Positions 46,016 through 57,235 are shown, counted from the stretch's first letter. The stretch is DNA of 64,000 nt from Piliocolobus tephrosceles (GCF_002776525.5 NC_045443.1:59864129-59928128), one strand, 5' to 3'. Numbers and translations: made by a program. The notes: generated from the letters alone by a model not told the origin.

Positions 46016-46505
46016 TTCACATATTCCTAAATTATGAGTTTGACAACAGAAATAGAAAAAACAACCCTAAAAGTTGTATGAAACTACAAAAGACCCAGAA
46101 TAGCCAAAGCAAACCTGAACAGAAAGAACAAAGCTGGAGACATCGTATTTCCTGACTTTAAAATACACTACAAAGCTATATTAACTCAAATAGCATGGTA
46201 CTGGCATAAAAACAGACACACAGACCAATGGGACAGAATAGAGAACCCAGAAGTAAATCCATGCATTTACAGCCAAATCATGTTCAACAGAGGTGCCAAG
46301 AACATACACTGGGGAAAGGACAGTCTCTTCAATAAGTGGTGCTGGGAAAATTGGATATCCACATGCAGAAAAGAGAAACCAGACCCCTATCTCTCACCAT
46401 ATACAAAAATCAAATAAAAACGAATTGAAGAGTTAAATATAAGACCTGAAACTATGAAACTACTAGAAGAAAACATTGGAGAAATGCGTTAGGACATTGA
46501 GCAAA
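46016..46505 (+). mobile_element. L1 ORF2 3' fragment
   Basis: Encodes the C-terminal part of L1 ORF2 with broken frames; recognisable words are Trp-Tyr-Trp-His-Lys-Asn-Arg, Trp-Gly-Lys-Asp-Ser-Leu-Phe-Asn-Lys-Trp-Cys-Trp-Glu-Asn-Trp and Leu-Ser-Pro-Tyr-Thr-Lys-Ile. Truncated at both ends. Confidence 0.85.
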
Positions 46506-46779
46506 GGTTTCTTGGCTAAGACCTAAATTGTGAGTCTGAAACAAATTAAGTTTCTCTGATGTCCCAATATGGTGTAATTACTAAGGAACACACATGGGTA
46601 GGAAAACAATCCTCATCTTGTTTCTCACCATCAGATTTTACAGAATACTTCCTGGTTGTGAATCCTAATGAACAAATTATGTACATTCCATATCGTTACC
46701 ACAGACTTCCTTTAACACAAATAATTTTCACATTCATGATCTCATGAGATCATGGGCCCCTGCTGATCCCTCACACCTC

Positions 46780-47065
46780 ATGTTGGCATTCTGCTCCCCA
46801 CCTCCAAGGCCAGCAGCCACACTGACTGTTGGGTTCCAGAATGTGCCATATTTTTTCTCCCCAACTCCCGACCCCTGCCTCACTCCTGTTTGTTTATTCT
46901 TCAGGTTTAAGTGTAGACATCCTTTGCTTTAGGTTGATGCTGCTGTAATCCCTCCAGACTTTAAACTCAAAGAGGGCAGAGCTGAGGTCTGTGTTCTTCC
47001 CAAGTGTCTAGCAGGCCTTGGCTCACAAAATAGGTCCTTAGTGGTATTTCCCAAATGAATGAATC
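46780..47065 (+). repeat. L2 LINE 3'-end fragment
   Basis: 'actttaaactcaaagagggc', 'gtgtctagcaggccttggct' and 'aaatgaatgaatcagaatgg' match the L2 tail order. Confidence 0.5.
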
Positions 47066-47117
47066 AGAATGGGAGTTATTCGTTAAGAAGAAAACCTTGA
47101 CTCTTCAGTTCCTTTTC

Positions 47118-47401
47118 TATTTTTTGAGACAGTCTCACTCTGTTGCCCAGGCTGGAGTGCAATGGCGCCATCTCGGCTCACTGCAACCCCTACTTCCCAG
47201 CTTCAAGGGATTCTCGTGCCTCAGTGTCCCGAATAGCTGGATTACAGGAGCCACCGTGCCCAGCTAATTTTTGTATGTTTAGTATAGACGGGGTTTTACC
47301 ATATTGGCCAGGCTGGTCTTGAACTCTTGGCATCAAGTGATCTGCCTGCCTTGGCCTCCCAAAGTGCTGGGATTACAGGTGTGAGGCACTGCACCCAGGC
47401 C
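47118..47401 (-). mobile_element. Alu (AluS-like, small deletions)
   Basis: Antisense Alu, 'gagacagtctcactctgttg' to 'gaggcactgcacccaggcc'. Confidence 0.88.
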
Positions 47402-47420
47402 AGTTCTGTCTTTTAAAACA

Positions 47421-47557
47421 CCTTTTTTTTTTTTCTTATTTTTAGAGAGGAAGTCTTGCTGTGTTGTCCGGGCTGGTCTTGAACTCAAGCTTAAGCCATC
47501 TTCCTGCCTCAGCCTCCAGAGTCACTCAGATTACAGGCACGCACCATTGCACCTGTC
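47421..47557 (-). mobile_element. Alu monomer fragment
   Basis: Antisense partial Alu lacking one arm, 'gagaggaagtcttgctgtgt' to 'cgcaccattgcacctgtc'. Confidence 0.75.
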
Positions 47558-48224
47558 TTTACAACCATAATTGTCTAGTCTGCAGTCTGAGAGTTTATTT
47601 CTTGCTGATAAACTGTGCTCCCCTCACAATTTTCCCTTTCATTCATTCATCTATCTGATATAGGATTCTTTATATTGCATAGGTTTGCCCATCTTCCCCA
47701 AAAGGCATACTGAAAACATTTTTTCTTTCCCATCCTGTTTGTTCCAAAGAGATCCTTGTGAACCCTGCCTCCATAGGTAACAGTTCTTGTGGACCCCAGG
47801 AGCCTGCTCTGACCTGGCATGTGCACACTGCCCACAGTTTACCACTCCTTGGCGTACAGATTTATCACCCTGGAAAAAGACGGGCTGGTAAGAAAGACCA
47901 AGCCAGCTTAGACACAGAAAAAAAGTGCTCAGTGCCTTTTAATGCATAACTGGCAGCTGGCTTTGCAAAGCTTTATAAAAATAATCGTAGTAGAGAAAAA
48001 TCAACATGAGAATGTTGCTAACAAGTGGGATACATAACTTGAAACTTGAAAGGCGAAAAACACATTCAAATTCAAATAAAAGAATATTTAATTATAGTGC
48101 CATCAATTCCTCTGCACCTGAGCTAAATTATATCAAACAATTCTAGGAGGAGACAGATGGTCTACCTTCACATTTCCTGAATTTCTGTTGTGAAATATAT
48201 GAGACATAATGACAACAAACATGT
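47558..48224. other. Intronic, no recognised element
   Basis: Unique-looking AT-rich DNA. Confidence 0.35.
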
Positions 48225-48440
48225 CTATAAGTGCTTATTATCTATTAGGCCTTTCACCTAATAATATATATGTATGAGGTTAATACTACTGGAATCTCCA
48301 TTTTACACATAAAGAATCAAAGTCATAGAAGAGTTAAGACATTTTCCCAAGGTCCTAAGTCTAGAAGGGGAAGAGCCAAAATTCAACTCGGGAAGTAATT
48401 ATGGATTACAGGCTCTTAACCACTAGACTACCCTGCCTCT
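48225..48440 (-). repeat. MIR SINE
   Basis: Reverse-complement MIR: 'ctccattttacacataaaga', 'gttaagacattttcccaagg', 'gagccaaaattcaactcggg' and 'gctcttaaccactagactac'. Confidence 0.85.
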
Positions 48441-48949
48441 CATATTTTACATACAAACAGATGTATATAACATTTATAGTTTAAAAATAACACAACAATA
48501 ACCTGCCATCTACTTGAAGGAACAGAATATTATCAAGTAAATATCGTAGAAACCCAACAGGCCTCAAGCATATATTCCCCTTGGTACCTGCCTCTTCTCC
48601 TCTCAAAGTAACCATTATCTTGAATTTTGGGCCAATTCTCTTGGTTTTTGTTATAGTTTTAATGTCTATATCCCTAAATAATATAGTGGTAGTTTTCATT
48701 TCATGTAAATAGAATCCTAATGTATGTATTCCTCTATGGCTTATTAAACTCAACATTATGTTTTTGAGATTCTTCCCTGTTAATGAGCACAGCTTTGGCT
48801 CATTTTGGGGGTAGGGAAGGTGCCATAAAGTATCCCATTTTTTGTTTACCCATCCCACCACTGGACATGCTAACTACTTCCAGAAACAATTCTGTGAATA
48901 TCTTCTTGTATGAATGACAATGCAAGAGTTTTTCCAGGGGTGTATGTTC

Positions 48950-49296
48950 TCGAATATTAGTGGCATCAGAATCACCTGGATAGTTTGTTCAAACACAAAT
49001 GGTTGGTCCTGTCTTTGGAGTTTTGATTTCAGGTGGGGCCTGAAAATCTGCAATTCTTTAAAAAAAAATTTTTTATAAAATATATATATAAGTAGAGACA
49101 GGGTCTCACTATGTTGCCCAGGCTGGTCTTGAACTCCCAGGTTCAGGTGATCCTCTTGCTTCAGTCTCCCAAAGTGTTAGGATTACAGGTGTGACCCACC
49201 ATGCCCAGCCAAAATTTGCATTTCTAACAAGTTCTCAGGTGCTGCAGATGCCACGTAGCTCAAAGGACCATGCTTTTCAGAACCACCGCTCCAGGG
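48950..49296 (+). mobile_element. hAT-Charlie MITE containing an Alu fragment
   Basis: MER5-like: 'ggcatcagaatcacctggat', 'tttcaggtggggcctgaaaa', then (after the Alu) 'gcatttctaacaagttctca' and 'ggtgctgcagatgccacg'. Confidence 0.65.
49058..49209 (-). mobile_element. Alu fragment inside the MITE
   Basis: Antisense partial Alu, 'gagacagggtctcactatgt' to 'gacccaccatgcccagcc', with an AT-rich tail. Confidence 0.85.
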
Positions 49297-49438
49297 TACA
49301 GACCTAAGAATGGAACTGCTGGGCTCCATAAAAACACTATTGATATTTTGGTTATAATTGTACTGATTCTATGGATCAACTTAGGTAGACAGCTTCACTC
49401 CTTTGGCTCCTTAGAGCCTTGAAGTTATAAGAATTCTT

Positions 49439-49743
49439 GCCGGGCATGGTGGCTCATGGCTGTAATCCCAGCACTTTGGGAGGCCGAGGCGGGTGGATCA
49501 CCTGAGGTCGGGAGTTTGAGACCAGCCTGACCAACATGGAGAAACCCTGTCTCTACTAAAACTACAAAATTAGCCGGGCATGGTGGCACATGCCTGTAAT
49601 CCCAGCTACTAGGGAGGCTGAGACAGGAGATTCGCTTGAATCTGGGAGGTGGAGGTTGCGGTGAGCCGAGATCGTGCCATTGCACTCCAGCCTGGGCAAC
49701 AAGAGCGAAACTCCGTCTCAAAAAAAAAAAAAAAAAAAAAAAA
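49439..49743 (+). mobile_element. Alu (AluS-like) with poly-A tail
   Basis: Sense full-length Alu. The 10-bp duplication aagaattctt is at 49429-49438 and 49744-49753. Confidence 0.94.
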
Positions 49744-49753
49744 AAGAATTCTT

Positions 49754-50029
49754 TTGTGTACATTTATGCAAGGAATATAGACCGAACCAGCCAAGTAACA
49801 CAAGTCAGCCCTTAGGGCCTCACTCTGAGAAATATCTTTCTCTGTGGTTAAAGGTTTCTTTCTTTTCTTCTCTGTTTTCAGAAATCAGGATCTTATGGCC
49901 AGAGGTTCCCTATGACACAGGGGGATGCTTTGGATAAAGTTAGCTCATGGCATAGAGGGATAATAGTCAATTCTGGCAGGTCAGAGGTGAGTGGGGTCTT
50001 TATCTATGCTTAGTTTATGAAATTAGAAA
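49754..50029. other. Intronic, no recognised element
   Basis: Unique-looking sequence. Confidence 0.35.
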
Positions 50030-50787
50030 AAAAAGCTAAAAAATTCAGCCTTTACAGTTTTGGTATGTATTATTATTCAGGCCCAGGTACTTCCTAATTT
50101 TCATTATAATTTTTTCCTTTGATTCATAAGTTGTTTAGAAGTTTGGTTTTTACTCCATGTGAGTTTCCTCTCCTTTACTAGTTTAGAAGTTACCCTTTCT
50201 ATTATTTTAACAGTTTTCTTAGCTATTTAAACTTATTTACTTAAAGCCTAAACACCATTAACTTCTCAAAAGAAGCACAGTATGTGAGCTAACACCCCTT
50301 GTTGACTATTTTGTACACTATTTTTATGCAATATTTTAGTTCTATCATTTTAAACCCCACACATTAGACATTCTTATTATTGTTTTACATAGTCAATGTA
50401 TATTTAAATATACCCACATGTTTACTAATATTTTAGCTTAATAATCCATTTTATTTCTCAAATATTTCCTCTGGGATCATTTCCTTTTCTTATCTGAGCA
50501 CACCCTGTAGAAATTTCTTCAGAAGAGGTTAGTTGGCAGTAATATGTATCAGTTTAAGTTTTGCCTGAAAATTTGTTTACTTATCCTTATTATTGATAGT
50601 TTTACTACATCTAAAACTTCTAGATTAACAGTTATTTTTTTCTTAGCCAACTGAAGACATAATCCCATCATTGGCACCGTTTGCTTTTGAAAGTTGGCTC
50701 TCAGTCCAAATGTCTTTTTTTTTTTTTTTTCCCTGGCTGCTTTTAGTATCTTTTTGGGAGGCAAAGAGGTTAAAGTTCTTCAGTTTC

Positions 50788-51098
50788 TCTCTTTTTTTTT
50801 TTTTTTTTTTTTTTTGAGAGAGAGTCTCACTCTGTCACCCAGCCTGGAGTGCAGTGGCATGATCTCAACTCACTGCAACTTCCACCTCCTGGGTTCAAGC
50901 AATTCTCATGCCTCAGCCTCTTGAGTAGCTGGAATTACACCAATGCACCACCATGCCTGCCTAATTTTTGTATTTTTGGTAGAGATGGGAGTTTCACCAT
51001 GTTGGCTAGGCTGGTCTTAAACTCTTGACCTCAGGTGATCTGCCCACCTCCACCTCCCAAAGTGCTGGGATTACAGGGATGAGCCACTGCACTCAGCT
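50788..51098 (-). mobile_element. Alu (AluS-like)
   Basis: Antisense full Alu with a 13-bp duplication gttcttcagtttc (50775-50787 and 51099-51111). Confidence 0.94.
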
Positions 51099-51486
51099 GT
51101 TCTTCAGTTTCACTATTTTATTTCTCCTTCCAGAGATTTGTCGGGCTTTCTGAATCTTAGGTTTAGTATTGTCAAAAAATTCCATAACTTCTTCCCATCT
51201 CCTATAGTTTATCCTTTTGGAATTCTTTTAGAGCACCTTAGGCCATCTTTTTAGTCTCTTGATCTCATTTCACATTTTCTTTTCTCTTTGTCTAAGCCAT
51301 ATTTTGGATTATTAAGATCAATTTTTTAGTTCACCAGTGTTCTCTTCAACTAGCTCTAATCTGTTTAATTCAGTGAATTTTTAATTCCTGTTTTTATATT
51401 TTTCATCTCTAGAATTCCATTTTCTTAAAAATTGTTTAGTCATTTTTTTAGTCTCTTTTAAGACTCATATTTTAAATGCTTTAAAT

Positions 51487-51773
51487 TTTTTTGTTTGTTT
51501 TGAGACAGAGTCTTGCTCTGCTGCCTAGGCTGGAGTGCAGTGGTGGGTTTATCTTGGCTCACTGCAACCTCTGCCTTTTGGGCTCAAGCAGTCCCACCTC
51601 AGCCTCCCGTAGTTGGAACTACAGGCATTACACCACCATGCTCAGCTAATTTTTGTAAAGATGGGATTTCACCATGTTTCCCAGGCTTGTCTTGAACTCC
51701 TGTGGCTCAAGTGATCCTCCTGTATCATCTCCCAAAGTGTTGGGATTACAGGTGTGAGCCAACACGCTTGGCT
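51487..51773 (-). mobile_element. Alu (AluJ/S)
   Basis: Antisense Alu, 'gagacagagtcttgctctgc' to 'gtgagccaacacgcttggct'. Confidence 0.88.
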
Positions 51774-51828
51774 AAAAAAAACTGCTGAAGCATGTTAAAA
51801 TATTTATATTTTTGTTGGCTTACTTTTG

Positions 51829-51986
51829 TTTGTGTTTTGAGACTGTGCCTTGCTCTGTTACCCAGGCTGGAGTGCAGTGGCGCAATCTTGGCTCACTGCA
51901 ACCTCTGCCTTCCAGGTTCAAGCAATTCTCATGCCTCAGCCTCCCAAGTAGCTGAGACTACAGGCGTGTGACACCATACCCAGCTA
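51829..51986 (-). mobile_element. 5'-truncated Alu
   Basis: Only the 3' arm is present ('gagactgtgccttgctctgt' to 'gacaccatacccagct'). 'aaaatatttatatttttg' occurs on both sides (near 51798 and 51988), consistent with a target duplication of a truncated insertion. Confidence 0.82.
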
Positions 51987-52458
51987 AAAATATTTATATT
52001 TTTGAATGCGAAATCCAATAAAGAAGTATTTACAAGTCCAATTCTGATTTCTCTGTTACTCCTGCTGGCTTTTACTCACGGTGACTTGTGTTCCAGTTAA
52101 AGCTGCCTTTCTCGAGAGGTAGTTTCTGTTTATTTCTGAGAGTCTTCTAAGGATGTTGAGGTTATTTACACTGCCGCTAGACTGTAAGAAATACTTAACT
52201 TGGATCTTTCTCTCCTTACCAAATATTTCTCAAAAGAAACAATTCTCCAATGGATGACCATCAATGCTGGGTTGCATTTGCCATCACTCTCATCAACAGG
52301 ATCAAAAATGGGATTATTTCTACTTTAGAGGATAGTTTAGAGGAAATAGAAATGTGAGAAAGGTATGCTGCTGAAATGCCTAAACACTCAAATTCTTTAC
52401 CACTTGTATCTAGGTTCAACTTAAGGAGGATTTTTATTTGGCAGAGAAAGTACCTCTT

Positions 52459-52755
52459 TTTTTTTGTTTTGTTTTGAGACACAGGGTCACTCTGTTGCCC
52501 AGGCTAGAGTGCAGTGGCGTGGTCTCAGCTCACTGCAACCTCTACCTCCCAGGTTCAAGCAATTCTCCTGCCTCAGCCTCCCAAGTAACTGGGATTACAG
52601 GTGCCCACCAACACGCCCGGCTAATTTTTGTATTTTTAGTAGAGACAGGGGTTCACCATGTTGGCCAGGCTGGTCTAGAACTCCTGACCTTGTGATTCAC
52701 CTGCCTTGGCCTCCCAAAGTGCTGGGATTATAGGCATGAGCTGTCACGCCCGGTC
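52459..52755 (-). mobile_element. Alu (AluS-like) 170 bp from the exon 9 donor
   Basis: Full Alu in the same sense as PPM1H, with a 14-bp duplication agaaagtacctctt (52445-52458 and 52756-52769). Closest Alu to a coding exon in this window. Confidence 0.94.
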
Positions 52756-52924
52756 AGAAAGTACCTCTTACAAGAAAGGTAATCCCTTCTGCAGTTTGGT
52801 TACTGTACCATCCATATCAGCCTCTAAGTCATGAATGATGAAAACTGCATGATTATTATTTATTTCAGGCATGTCATGGAAGAATGCTTGAGGAATAGCC
52901 CTACAATTGTAGAAATGCACAAAC

Positions 52925-53076
52925 CTGTGAGGATCATCTGGATCACAGTTAGGAAGAAACTGAGTGATTGCTTCTGCTACTTCTTCATTTGATAAAACAT
53001 CCCAGAGTCCATCAGTGGCCAAGATCAGCACATCATCTGCTCCATGATCATATTTTGAGAGATCGTAGATTCTTAC
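52925..53076 (-). CDS. PPM1H: PPM1H coding exon 9
   Basis: 152-nt internal exon. It encodes Val-Arg-Ile-Tyr-Asp-Leu through Asp-Asp-Pro-His and ends in the first two bases (AG) of an Arg codon, residues 416-466 if numbered back from 514. It carries the PP2C signature Ala-Thr-Asp-Gly-Leu-Trp-Asp-Val-Leu, whose first Asp (437 by this count) is a catalytic metal ligand. The acceptor is TTTTTTCAG (53085-53077); the donor is AG|GTTTGT (52924 downward), weak for its T at +3. The exon opens with GTAAGA, itself a strong donor-like sequence. Because 152 is not a multiple of three, skipping it would shift the frame and remove the Asp. At residue 428 this copy has Ala; I recall Ser in human PPM1H. The preceding exon is not in the window. 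Confidence 0.97.
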
Positions 53077-53205
53077 CTGAAAAAACCAGGAATGCCACCA
53101 CTTAAGAAATTGGAAGCATATTATTCTCCCTAACAAAATGACTTCTGATTGCCCTTCCCTTTTCCTGCCAGCCTAGTGGTTTTCATTGTAGGGTACTTCA
53201 TTATA

Positions 53206-53309
53206 CAGCAAGCTTTGTGGCCAGGGATAGTCTCCCTTGGAGACTTGCTATATAGATACATGGGGCCTAATACACATTTGTGAATGAGCCTAAGAGGTGG
53301 GCTTAGTAA
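53206..53309. repeat. 105-bp direct repeat, copy 1
   Basis: From 'cagcaagctttgtggccagg' to 'gcttagta'. About 94% identical to copy 2 at 53912-54015, offset 706 bp. Sequences beyond the repeat do not match. Confidence 0.95.
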
Positions 53310-53911
53310 TTGACACAGAAGAAATTAATTGAAAATGTAACGCCTGAGGTATAGTCAGAATGATGATTTGCAAGTGGATTTTATGCTAGCCAGAAGATCA
53401 GCAGTGAGCTTATTTGCTGTCTTCCTTTGCGTATTCATTCAACAAACATTTATTAAGGGCCTACCCTGTGCCAAGTGCTATAAATGCAAAGTTAAATATC
53501 TGATTTTTCTCCTTCAGAGGAGCTCTCAGTCCGTAGGGGAGATAAAGTCAATTCAGGATTCTTAGTAGCTGCTCTACATGTATTTGTCTAGGAGTAAGGA
53601 GACATTCTATTTAATGCACTCACTTGAAACCTTTCTTGCCTTACCTGCTCTGAGGCCCAAGGAGCCAACAACTCCTCTCACATAAGGATGGGGCTCTGAC
53701 ACTACCTTCAGGTTTCAGGAGCCTCAACTGAGGCTCACAGAAGATACATGCTCACCCCGAACCTCTAAAGCATGTCTTTGTCTTGACAAACTTTAAGTCT
53801 TTCCTCGTGTCTAGCACCTTAAATGACTTGGATATTTCAACACCCACCTAAGCTCTTGAAAGAGAATGAGGCAGTCTAGGCAAAACTAGTACGAATAAAA
53901 ATCAAGCCTCA
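53310..53911. other. Intronic spacer between direct repeats
   Basis: Contains an old repeat trace ('caacaaacatttattaaggg', 'ctgtgccaagtgctataaat') near 53440. No exon seen. Confidence 0.4.
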
Positions 53912-54015
53912 CAGCAAGCTTTGTGGCCAGGGATAGTCTCCCTTGGAGACTTGCTATATAGACACATGGAGCCTAATACACATTTGTGAATGAGCCTGAG
54001 AGGTGAGCCTAGTAC
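53912..54015. repeat. 105-bp direct repeat, copy 2
   Basis: Second copy, differing from copy 1 at about six positions over 107 bp. Confidence 0.95.
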
Positions 54016-54207
54016 TTGTGGGCTAGGCCACAATTCTATGTTCATCCTACTTCAATGTGGGTGGGGAGGGATAGGGATGTGTGGAGAGGGGTTTGGGGTT
54101 TCACTGCTCTTCCCTCCTAGTTTGGCAGAATCACCCCCTGCCTACACCATCTCACGAACTGATTTAGTCAATCTCCTTCGGCCTCCCTCATTACTCTATT
54201 TTCTTTC

Positions 54208-54514
54208 TTTCTTTGTTTTTTTTTTTTAAATCGAGATGGAGTCTCTCACTCTGTCGCCCAGGCTACAGTGCAGTGGCATGATCTCAGCTCACTGCAGCCT
54301 CCACCTCCAGGGTTCAAGCGATTCTCCCGCCTCAGCCTCCCAAGTAGCTGGGATTACAGGCGTATGTCACTACACCCAGCTAATTTTTGTATTTGTAGTA
54401 GAGACGAGGTTTTACCATGTTGGCCAGGCTGGTCTGAACCCCTGGCTTCCAGTGATCCGCCCGCCTCAGCCTCCCAAAGTGCTGGGGTTACAGGTGTGAG
54501 CCACCACGCCCAGC
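54208..54514 (-). mobile_element. Alu (AluS-like)
   Basis: Antisense Alu, 'gatggagtctctcactctgt' to 'gccaccacgcccagcc'. Confidence 0.9.
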
Positions 54515-55526
54515 CCATTCCTGTATTTTCTAAACGCAAGTCTGAGTGAAAGCGACGGGTCAGGGCACGTGTCTCATGGCCCAGCCATTGTTATGTCACC
54601 TCAGATCTAGAGACAATCATATCACCTCAGCCTAGAGACTGAATGTGTTGAGGTCTTTGAAAGCCAAGCCTCCTGTGTTTTAGAAAGGTTTGTCCAGGCT
54701 AGTGATGCCCTGCCGTGGGGCTGGTCCTGTGGGCTGACAGCCTATTCCCAGCAGCAGAACACAACAAAATGTCTATCCACAGGGCCCTGGGTGAATGAGC
54801 TCAAATGAAAAGCAGCCGCCAGACGCCAGGCCTCTGTGGACTGTGAACAAGAAGGTAACAATTAGCTAATGGCCCAGCACATGAGCTGTGCTCAAGGGAA
54901 GAACACTCAGGGGTACACTGCACTGGCGTTTAACATCTTCTTTTCAAAAGGCATGCTCACTTCAGGCTAAACTTATGTTCCGCAGAAGGCACTAGCCTTT
55001 TAAACCAAATTAAAGGAAACAGGAAAGCTTCAGTTTCCAGCAGACCAGAAAGTCCCAAATGTCAGAATTCTGTCCTCAGGTCACTGACGAATGTGGTCCA
55101 ATTTTCACTCTGTCAGAAACAAGCCACCTTCCTATGCTTTATTTTCTATGATTCTTGGGTGTGTCAGAGTTTAACTTCTCAAATATTAATGTGCACAGAA
55201 ATCAGCTAGGGATCCTGCTAAAATCCAGATTACAATTCAGTTCTGGGTGGGCTTGAGAGCTGTGGTTCAGCTTCCTCCCAGCTGATGCCAACGCTGCAGG
55301 TTCACAGACTGAGCCCTGAGTAGCAAGGTCAGAGAGGATTCCTACTGGGCCAGATTTGTACACAAGGGAATCAATGGCTCAGTGGACTTTATGACGACTG
55401 TGGAGACTGTTCCTTAGAGTGGGCTCTAGACAGACTGTAAATGTCACCTCTGGGCTCCCAGCTTCAAGTACTGGTTCACTGTGTTGTTACTTTCAGTATA
55501 CAATAACTTTGCTTGAAAGACACTGC
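54515..55526. other. Intronic; decayed hAT MITE near 55175-55325
   Basis: 'aatattaatgtgcacagaa', 'gggatcctgctaaaatccag' and 'gctgatgccaacgctgcagg' read as a diverged MER5-family element. The rest is unrecognised. Confidence 0.45.
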
Positions 55527-55772
55527 TAGGAGGCCAAGGCAGGGGGATAACTTGAGGCCAGGAGTTCGTGACCAGCCTGGGCAACATAGTGAGACCCTGT
55601 CTCTACAAAAATTAAAACAGTGAGACCCTGGGCATGGTGGTGCATGCCTGTGGTCCCAGCTACTTGGGAGGCTGAGGCAGGAGAATTGCTTGAACCCAGG
55701 AGTTTGAGGCTGTGGTAAGCCATGACTGTGCCATTGCACTCCAGCCTGGGTGACAGAGTGAGACCCAGTCTT
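55527..55772 (+). mobile_element. 5'-truncated Alu
   Basis: Sense Alu starting within 'ggaggccaaggcagggggat' and ending 'gggtgacagagtgagacc'. The tail is a T-run then an A-run. Confidence 0.85.
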
Positions 55773-56990
55773 TTTTTTTTTTTAAAAAAAATAGTGTTTG
55801 GGGGATTGATTCCTAGCTTCTTATTGGGTTATATCTACAATAAATTTCTGGGATGATTTGAACTCCATCTGATAGACAATGTTGAGTCATAAGAGGTGGT
55901 GAGATGTGGATGTCCCAGTCTTATGTTGGTAGTTAAACAGGAGATTCCATTTGCCTTGCAGCTTCTTCTAAAAGAGAGGGTTCAGGTCTGCAGATAACAT
56001 CCATTTAATTTCAGAGTCTGCTCTATGAGTAGGGTGCCAAACCTTCTTTAAAGTGTTCCTGCTGACACAAGAAATGTGACAGGTTGTGTTATTCAAGCTG
56101 AAGTTGTCTTGTCCACACTCAAATGGAAATCTGGCCAACAGAATGGATGTGAGTTGATACATATACACGTTTTAAAATGCTACTCTTCAATTCCATCAAT
56201 AAATGTAATCTTTCCCTAATTCTGCTGTTCCCATTTCTATGCTCAGCTCCCTAATGTAGTTTATTTAGCTAACATGAAAATCCTTGTCAAGACCATTCTT
56301 CATGTAATTTTTATGAAAATAATAAAAAGCTGATCACAACCCTGGTTCGTGAAGCACTCCCCAATTAACATCTTTTGAGGTTTTTACAACCACCCTGTTT
56401 CCTGCCCTTCAGCCAATTTCCAAAAATCTTTGCTAACTTTCCACTTACAACTCGTGTCTTATACGTTAACCTGTGATGCAGAACATCTTGCAAAAATGTT
56501 TTCAGAAGAATTGGACTGCCGTGCAAGTCATCCCACTGTGTGCTCATCCTCCCCAGCAACAAAGGCTTCAAAGGATTCCACTGGGCTCTGGAGTCCTGAC
56601 CTTCCCTCCCTGAAGCTGTTGTTGGCCTTACTCAATCGGACCATACTCACATCCTCAAAGTTCCCCTGTTCAATTCCTTAAATAGCTTCTTAACGTTCCT
56701 GGAAGCCTCACATCAAACTAATGGGCTCTGAAACTCCCCAGGACTCAGACATCTGGAAGAGTCTTTGCAGCCCTGGAGGGGACAGGTGTGCTACAGAAAA
56801 GCCTTTGAAGTGGGACTGGGGAACATGGTCAGACCTTCTAATGGCTCCTTCCTGGGTTCCCATCTGCTAAGAAAGGGAGAGAAAAGCCAGACGAATCCTT
56901 GAGATTCTTGCAGTTTTTCAGAGCAATATAATCTAAGCAGCTGAAAAATGGGACCTGTGTGGACCTGCCTTTCTGCTGCCTTCAGTACAC
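55773..56990. other. Intronic, no recognised element
   Basis: Unique-looking sequence with no gene signal. Confidence 0.35.
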
Positions 56991-57235
56991 TTTTATTGCA
57001 TACTTGCTGTGTACCAACTTGTTTTCCAGGCACTGGGGACACAGTGAACAAAACTGACAAAGCCTCTCACAACTTCTAAACTAGTAGACGAGATAGACAC
57101 ACAAATAAATTACAATGTCAGAAGATGACAGATGCTCTGAAGAAAAATCCAGCATGGTAAGGAGAACAACAGTGTCATTTTAGAAGATGAGGTCATGGTG
57201 GGCCTCTCTGAGAAGGTACCATCTGAGCAAGTCAA
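56991..57235 (+). repeat. Ancient interspersed repeat
   Basis: 'ttgcatacttgctgtgtacc', 'ccaggcactggggacacagt', 'gaacaaaactgacaaagcct' and 'gcctctctgagaaggtacca' follow a common old mammalian repeat. Class not certain (L2-type possible). Confidence 0.45.

Larger units (their letters stand above)
48480..49345 (-). mobile_element. L1M 3' region, split by a MITE
   Basis: 'aaagtaaccattatcttga', 'actcaacattatgtttttga', 'gatcttcc'-type words and 'ccaccactggacatgctaac' follow the L1M order. The piece 'cctaagaatggaactgctgg' at 49302 continues it after the insertion at 48950-49296. Confidence 0.5.
50030..52140 (-). mobile_element. Old L1 (L1M) hosting three Alus
   Basis: 'gagcacaccctgtagaaatt', 'ctggctgcttttagtatctt' and 'tttttaattcctgtttttat' are typical of the reverse strand of old L1. 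The element is strongly diverged and the boundaries approximate. Alus at 50788, 51487 and 51829 interrupt it. Confidence 0.45.
33797..52924 (-). other. PPM1H: PPM1H intron between exons 9 and 10
   Basis: About 19.1 kb, bounded by donor GTTTGT (52924 downward) and acceptor CAG (33799-33797). Filled with repeats listed separately. 33800-35674 has no named repeat or gene; ORFs there are under 110 codons and unrecognised. Confidence 0.9.

Noticed and set aside
48481..48861. 126-codon minus-strand ORF
   Set aside because: Derived from the 3' region of an old L1.
52768..52924. Extension of the exon 9 reading frame past the donor
   Set aside because: The residues after His-Arg differ from PPM1H and follow a GT donor; it is intron read-through, not part of the protein.
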